Source: Chrysophaeum taylorii (taxonomy: Eukaryota > Sar > Pelagophyceae > Pelagomonadales > Pelagomonadaceae). From it: 64,000 nucleotides of DNA. The first letter of the stretch is position 1. Each line of letters begins with the position of its first letter. Of this stretch, positions 59,925-64,000 are shown piece after piece. Position numbers and translations under genes: made by a program. Location of the stretch: assembly GCA_029834535.1 (NCBI GenBank), contig JAQMWT010000498.1, positions 59,738 to 123,737 on the forward strand, written 5' to 3'. The notes under the pieces were generated by a model that saw nothing but the letters and a program-made list of their open reading frames with translations, was not told the origin of the DNA and ran no database searches.

Positions 59925-60950
59925 AAGTTCGCCAGTAAGTTCACCTGGTCCCAATCTCTAACCCCAGTAAGTTCACCTGGCCCCAGTAAGTTCACCTAGT
60001 CCCAATCTCTAACCCCAGTAAGTTCGGTGTAAGCCCACTCGTGCTCACATCCACTCACCCCACTCTCCTTCGAGCTCGTCGCTCTCACCTCCGCCAATCT
60101 AAGCTGCTTTGATCCGTACACGCCGCTCGCCTTTGCGTTCACTCTAAAAACCCCTGTAAGTTCACTTGGTCTCAGTAAGTTCACCTGGTCACTAAGTTCA
60201 CCTAGTCCCAATCTCAAACCCCAGTAAGTTCACCTGGTCCCAGTAAGTTCACCTACCGTGCGCGTGTACACGCCGGGAGGGGGCTTATCGGTATTGCGCA
60301 GCACGTGTGGAGTAGGGTGGAGTCGTCGACTCAGAAGAGGATATCCTCGGGGTTGCCGATCGACAGAGAGCCACGTAGAGCTGGACGTGGCAGAAGACGG
60401 GCTTGGGCAAGAGGACGCCGACCTGGCGGGGCGTCTGCCTCTGGCTCTTGTTGATCGTTTGGCGTCGGTGGGGCTTGAGGGATACAGGTTGGAGGAGCCT
60501 CGGTGACACGACACGATCGATGATGTATCTGGTACCGTTGCAGTCGCCGTGCGACGGGTCGAGGTTGCGAAGACTTTAAGCTCGCGATCAAAGTCAGCAT
60601 GCCGTTGGTTGTCAGGGAGTTGAAAACTCGACTGTAAAGAGCGAGGCGTCGGCTTCCGACCCAACCTAGTCGGCCGAAAAGAACTCCGACGCCTCGTCTT
60701 CGGGAAAAAAAGGCCGCGGTCATGCGCGCGTTGTCAGCATCGACAACATCGTTTCGACGGGGCGTGAGAATGGCGCGCTGAAAGAGCCGCCGCGGGTCGT
60801 GGAAATAGTCTGCGAGGTCGCCGTAGACGGCTTGGAGGATCACTGTCTGGCTCTCGCGCCTACCTGATCCTTACTCTCGCGCCTACCTGAGCCTTACCCT
60901 AAATCGAGGGACAAACAGACAGACAGACAAACAAACAGACAGACAGACAA
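59925..60950 (-). mobile_element. 1.04-kb tandem unit 1 (helicase fragment + satellite)
   Basis: The satellite spacer (59925-60254) has repeated CCAGTAAGTTCACCTGGT-type units. The body (60255-60950) ends in (GACA)/(CAAA) microsatellites. On the minus strand the body encodes AVYGDLADYFHDPRRLFQ, RAILTPRRNDVVDADNARM and FNSLTTNGMLTLIASLK in one frame (60331-60843), and RRQTINKSQRQT, VGVLLPKPVFCHVQLYVALC in another (60285-60509). These match, in order, the C-terminal part of PIF1/Helitron helicases. The frameshift shows it is not functional. Confidence 0.8.
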
Positions 60951-61990
60951 ACACAAGTGCAGGCCAGTAAGTTCGCCAGTAAGTTCACCTAGTCCCAATC
61001 TCTAACCCCAGTAAGTTCACCTGGTCCCAGTAAGTTCACCTAGTCCCAATCTCTATTCCCAGTAAGTTCGGCGTAAGCCCACTCGTGCTCACATCCACTC
61101 ACCCCACTCTCCTTCGAGCTCGTCGCTCTCACCTCCGCCAATCTAAGCTGCTTTGATCCGTACACGCCGCTAGCCTTTGCGTTCACTCTAAAAACCCCAG
61201 TAAGTTCACTTGGTCCCAGTAAGTTCACCTGGTCACTAAGTTCACCTAGTCCCAATCTCAAACCCCAGTAAGTTCACCTGGTCCCAGTAAGTTCACCTAC
61301 AGTGCGCGTGTAGACGCCGGGAGGGCTTATCGGTATTGCGCAGCACGTGTGGGGTAGGGTGGAGTCGTCGACTCAGAAGAGGATATCCTCGGGGTTGCCG
61401 ATCGACAGAGAGCCACGTAGAGCTGGACGTGGCAGAAGACGGGCTTCGCCAAGAGGACGCCGACCTCGCGGGGCGTCTGGCCCTGGCTCTTGGTGATCGT
61501 TTGGCGTCGGCGGGCCTTAAGGGATACAGGTTGGAGGAGCCTCGGTGACAACGACACGATCGATCATGTATCTGGTACCGTTGCAGTGGCCGTGCGACGG
61601 GTCGAGGTTGCGAAGACTTTAAGCTCGCGATCAAAGTCAGCATGCCGTTGGTTGTCAGGGAGTTGAAAACTCGACTGTAAAGAGCGAGGCGTCGTCTTCC
61701 GACCCAACCTAGTCGGCCGAAAAGAACTCCGACGCCTCGTCTCCGGGAAAAAAAGGCCGCGGTCATGCGCGCGTTGTCAGCATCGACAACATCGTTTCGA
61801 CGGGGCGTGAGAATGGCGCGCTGAAAGAGCCGCCGCGGGTCGTGGAAATAGTCTGCGAGGTCGCCGTAGACGGCTTGGAGGATCACTGTCTGGCTCTCGC
61901 GCCTACCTGATCCTTACTCTCGCGCCTACCTGATCCTTACCCTAAATCGAGGGACAAACAGACAGACAGACAAACATCTGTCGATTAGTA
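60951..61990 (-). mobile_element. 1.04-kb tandem unit 2
   Basis: Same order as unit 1, start-to-start distance about 1042 bp. Helicase-like minus frames are 61293-61886 and, for the TITKSQGQT...QLYVAL block, 61327-61557. The same frameshift as in the other copies is present. Confidence 0.8.
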
Positions 61991-62978
61991 GTTAGGACAA
62001 GTGCAGGCCAGTAAGTTCACCTAGCCCCAATCTCTAACCCCAGCATTTTCACCCCATTAAGTTCACCTAGTCCCAATCTCTAACCCCAGTAAATTCGGCG
62101 TAAGCCCACTCGTGCTCACACCCACTCACCCCACTCTCCTTCGAGCTCGTCGCTCTCACCTCCGCCAATCTAAGCTGCTTTGATCCGTACACGCCGCTAG
62201 CCTTGCGTTCACTCTAAAACCCCAGTAAGTTCACCTGGTCTCAGTAAGTTCACCTGGTCACTAATTCACCTAGTCCCAATCTCAAACCCCAGTAAGTTCA
62301 CCTGGTCCCAGTAAGTTCACCTACAGTGCGCGTGTAGACGCCGGGAGGGCTTATCGGTATTGCGCAGCACGTGTGGGGTAGGGTGGAGTCGTCGACTCAG
62401 AAGAGGATATCCTCGGGGTTGCCGATCGACAGAGAGCCACGTAGAGCTGGACGTGGCTGAAGACGGGCTTCGCCAGAGGACGCCGACCTCGCGGGGCGTC
62501 TGGCCCTGGCTCTTGTTGATCGTTTGGCGTCGGCGGGCCTTAAGGGATACAGGTTGGAGGAGCCTCGGTGACAACGACACGATCGATCATGTATCTGGTA
62601 CCGTTGCAGTGGCCGTGCGACGGGTCGAGGTTGCGAAGACTTTAAGCTCGCGATCAAAGTCAGCATGCCGTTGGTTGTCAGGGAGTTGAAAACTCGACTG
62701 TAAAGAGCGAGGCGTCGTCTTCCGACCCAACCTAGTCGGCCGAAAAGAACTCCGACGCCTCGTCTCCGAGAAAAAGGCCGCGGTCATGCGCGCGTTGTCA
62801 GCATCGACAACATCGTTTCGACGGGGCGTGAGAATGGCGCGCTGAAAGAGCCGCCGCGGGTCGTGGAAATAGTCTGCGAGGTCGCCGTAGACGGCTTGGA
62901 GGATCACTGTCTGGCTCTCGCGCCTACCTGATCCTTACTCTCGCGCCTACCTGATCCTTACCCTAAATCGAGGGACAA

Positions 62979-63013
<35 letters not shown>

Positions 63014-63050
63014 AACATCTGTCGATTAGTAGTTAGGACTGGATTAGTAG
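61991..63050 (-). mobile_element. 1.04-kb tandem unit 3
   Basis: About 1024 bp from unit 2 by the TTATCGGT landmark. Minus frames 62587-62907 and 62317-62580 carry the two helicase pieces, and an extra small deletion splits the first. GTCGATTAGTAGTTAGGAC is partly duplicated near its end (63019-63060). Confidence 0.8.
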
Positions 63051-64000
63051 TTAGGACAAGTGCAGGCCAGTAAGTTCACCTAGTCCCAATCTCTAACCCC
63101 AGTAAGTTCACCTGGTCCCAGTAAGTTTCGTATAAGTTCACCTGGTTAGTAAGTTCACCCAGCTCACACCAACTCCTTTGAGCTCGTCGCTCTCGCCTCC
63201 GCCAATCTAAGCTGCTTTGATCCGCACGCGCCGCCAGCCTGCGAGTTTACTCTAAAAACCCTTTACTCTAAAAACCCCAGTATGTTCACCTGGTCCCCAG
63301 TTTCACCTGGTCACTCAGTTCACCTAGTCCCAATCCCAAACCCCAGTAAGTTCACCTGGTCCCAGTAAGTTCACTTACAGTGCGCGTGTAGACGCCGGGA
63401 GGGGCTTATCGGTATTGCGCAGCACGTGTGGGGTAGGGTGGAGTCGTCGACCCAGAAGAGGATATCCTCGGGGTTGCCGATCGACAGAGAGCCACGTAGA
63501 GCTGGACGTGGCAGAAGACGGGCTTGGGCAAGGACGCCACCTCGCGGGGCGTCTGGCCCTGGCTCTTGTTGATCGTTTGGCGTCGGCGGGCCTTAAGGGA
63601 TACAGGTTGGAGGAGCCTCGGTGACAACGACACGATCGATCATGTATCTGGTACCGTTGCAGTGGCCGTGCGACGGGTCGAGGTTGCGAAGACTTTAAGC
63701 TCGCGATCAAAGTCAGCATGCCGTTGGTTGTCAGGGAGTTGAAAACTCTGTGAAAGCGAGGTGTCGTCTTCCGACCCAACCTAGTCGGCCGAAAAGAACT
63801 CCGACGCCTCGTCTCCGGGAAAAAAAAGGCCGCGGTCATGCGCGTTGTCAGCATCGACAACATCGTTTCGACGGGGCGTGAGAATGGCGCGCTGAAAGAG
63901 CCGCCGCGGGTCGTGGAAATAGTCTGCGAGGTCGCCGTAGACGGCTTGGAGGATCACTGTCTGGCTCTCGCGCCTACCTGATCCTTACTCTCGCGCCACT
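63051..64000 (-). mobile_element. Tandem unit 4, cut by the window edge
   Basis: About 1055 bp from unit 3. The spacer is more diverged (63063-63378). Minus frames 63375-63863 and 63406-63633 carry the helicase pieces. A deletion of about 6 bp lies near 63530 relative to units 1-2. The array probably continues beyond 64000. Confidence 0.78.

Noticed and set aside
59925-63378. CRISPR-like array suggested by regular short repeats
   Set aside because: Repeats are an irregular 18-bp satellite without unique spacers of constant length, and the DNA is eukaryotic.

Overview
This window is nuclear DNA of a protist or alga. The proteins are eukaryotic: VPS13, SYF1, NSA2, ribosomal protein eL8, SCO1, SDHAF4, a GNPTAB-type phosphotransferase, a LYCHOS/GPR155-type protein and a kinesin relative. 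Coding sequence is GC-rich. Genes are mostly intronless or carry very small GT-AG introns (39-59 nt). At least two proteins begin with a hydrophobic signal followed by an Ala-x-Ala-Phe type cleavage context, the bipartite targeting signature of complex red-lineage plastids. I infer a photosynthetic stramenopile (ochrophyte, perhaps pelagophyte-like). A haptophyte or cryptophyte cannot be excluded, and no species-level claim is made.

Layout. 1-7.9 kb is a dense block: VPS13 N-terminus (-), DNAJC3-like co-chaperone (+), TPR protein (+), polytopic membrane protein (+), eL8 (-). 7.9-10.1 kb is gene-poor. 10.1-22.2 kb holds a small secreted Cys protein, a cyclic-nucleotide-regulated AGC kinase, a candidate plastid protein, an SDR reductase, a secreted HGxG-motif protein, a DUF1279 plastid protein, an SLC10A7-type carrier, a small basic protein and a LYCHOS-like protein. 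22.2-26.1 kb is gene-poor with microsatellites and decayed ORFs. 26.1-46.2 kb is dense again: NSA2, a small secreted protein, SCO1, an SLC37-type transporter, SYF1, a secreted SET protein, a Cys-rich secreted protein, GNPTAB-like, a ubiquitin-like-domain protein and a giant Sfi1/IQ-like protein. 46.5-49.7 kb has a broken glycosyltransferase-like locus, a dispersed repeat copy and a type I membrane protein. 51.3-55.6 kb has a cyclin with an RS tail and an unknown protein.

55.6-64 kb is repeat-rich and subtelomere-like. Four head-to-tail units of about 1.04 kb lie at 59.9-64.0 kb (the last cut by the window edge), with one inverted copy at 55.6-56.3 kb. Each unit carries a frameshifted fragment of a PIF1/Helitron-type helicase (the TINKSQGQT...VGV.L...LYVAL motif block) and a spacer built from an 18-bp satellite. 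A degenerate, P-loop-less kinesin-like gene and SDHAF4 lie between the inverted copy and the array.

Themes. Many neighbours are divergently transcribed from gaps of 57-420 bp. Several genes fit the secretory pathway (DNAJC3, GNPTAB-like, SET, Cys-rich proteins), mitochondria (SCO1, SDHAF4), RNA processing and transcription (SYF1, cyclin), ribosomes (eL8, NSA2) and membrane transport (SLC10A7, SLC37, LYCHOS). I see no operon-like functional clusters beyond shared promoters.
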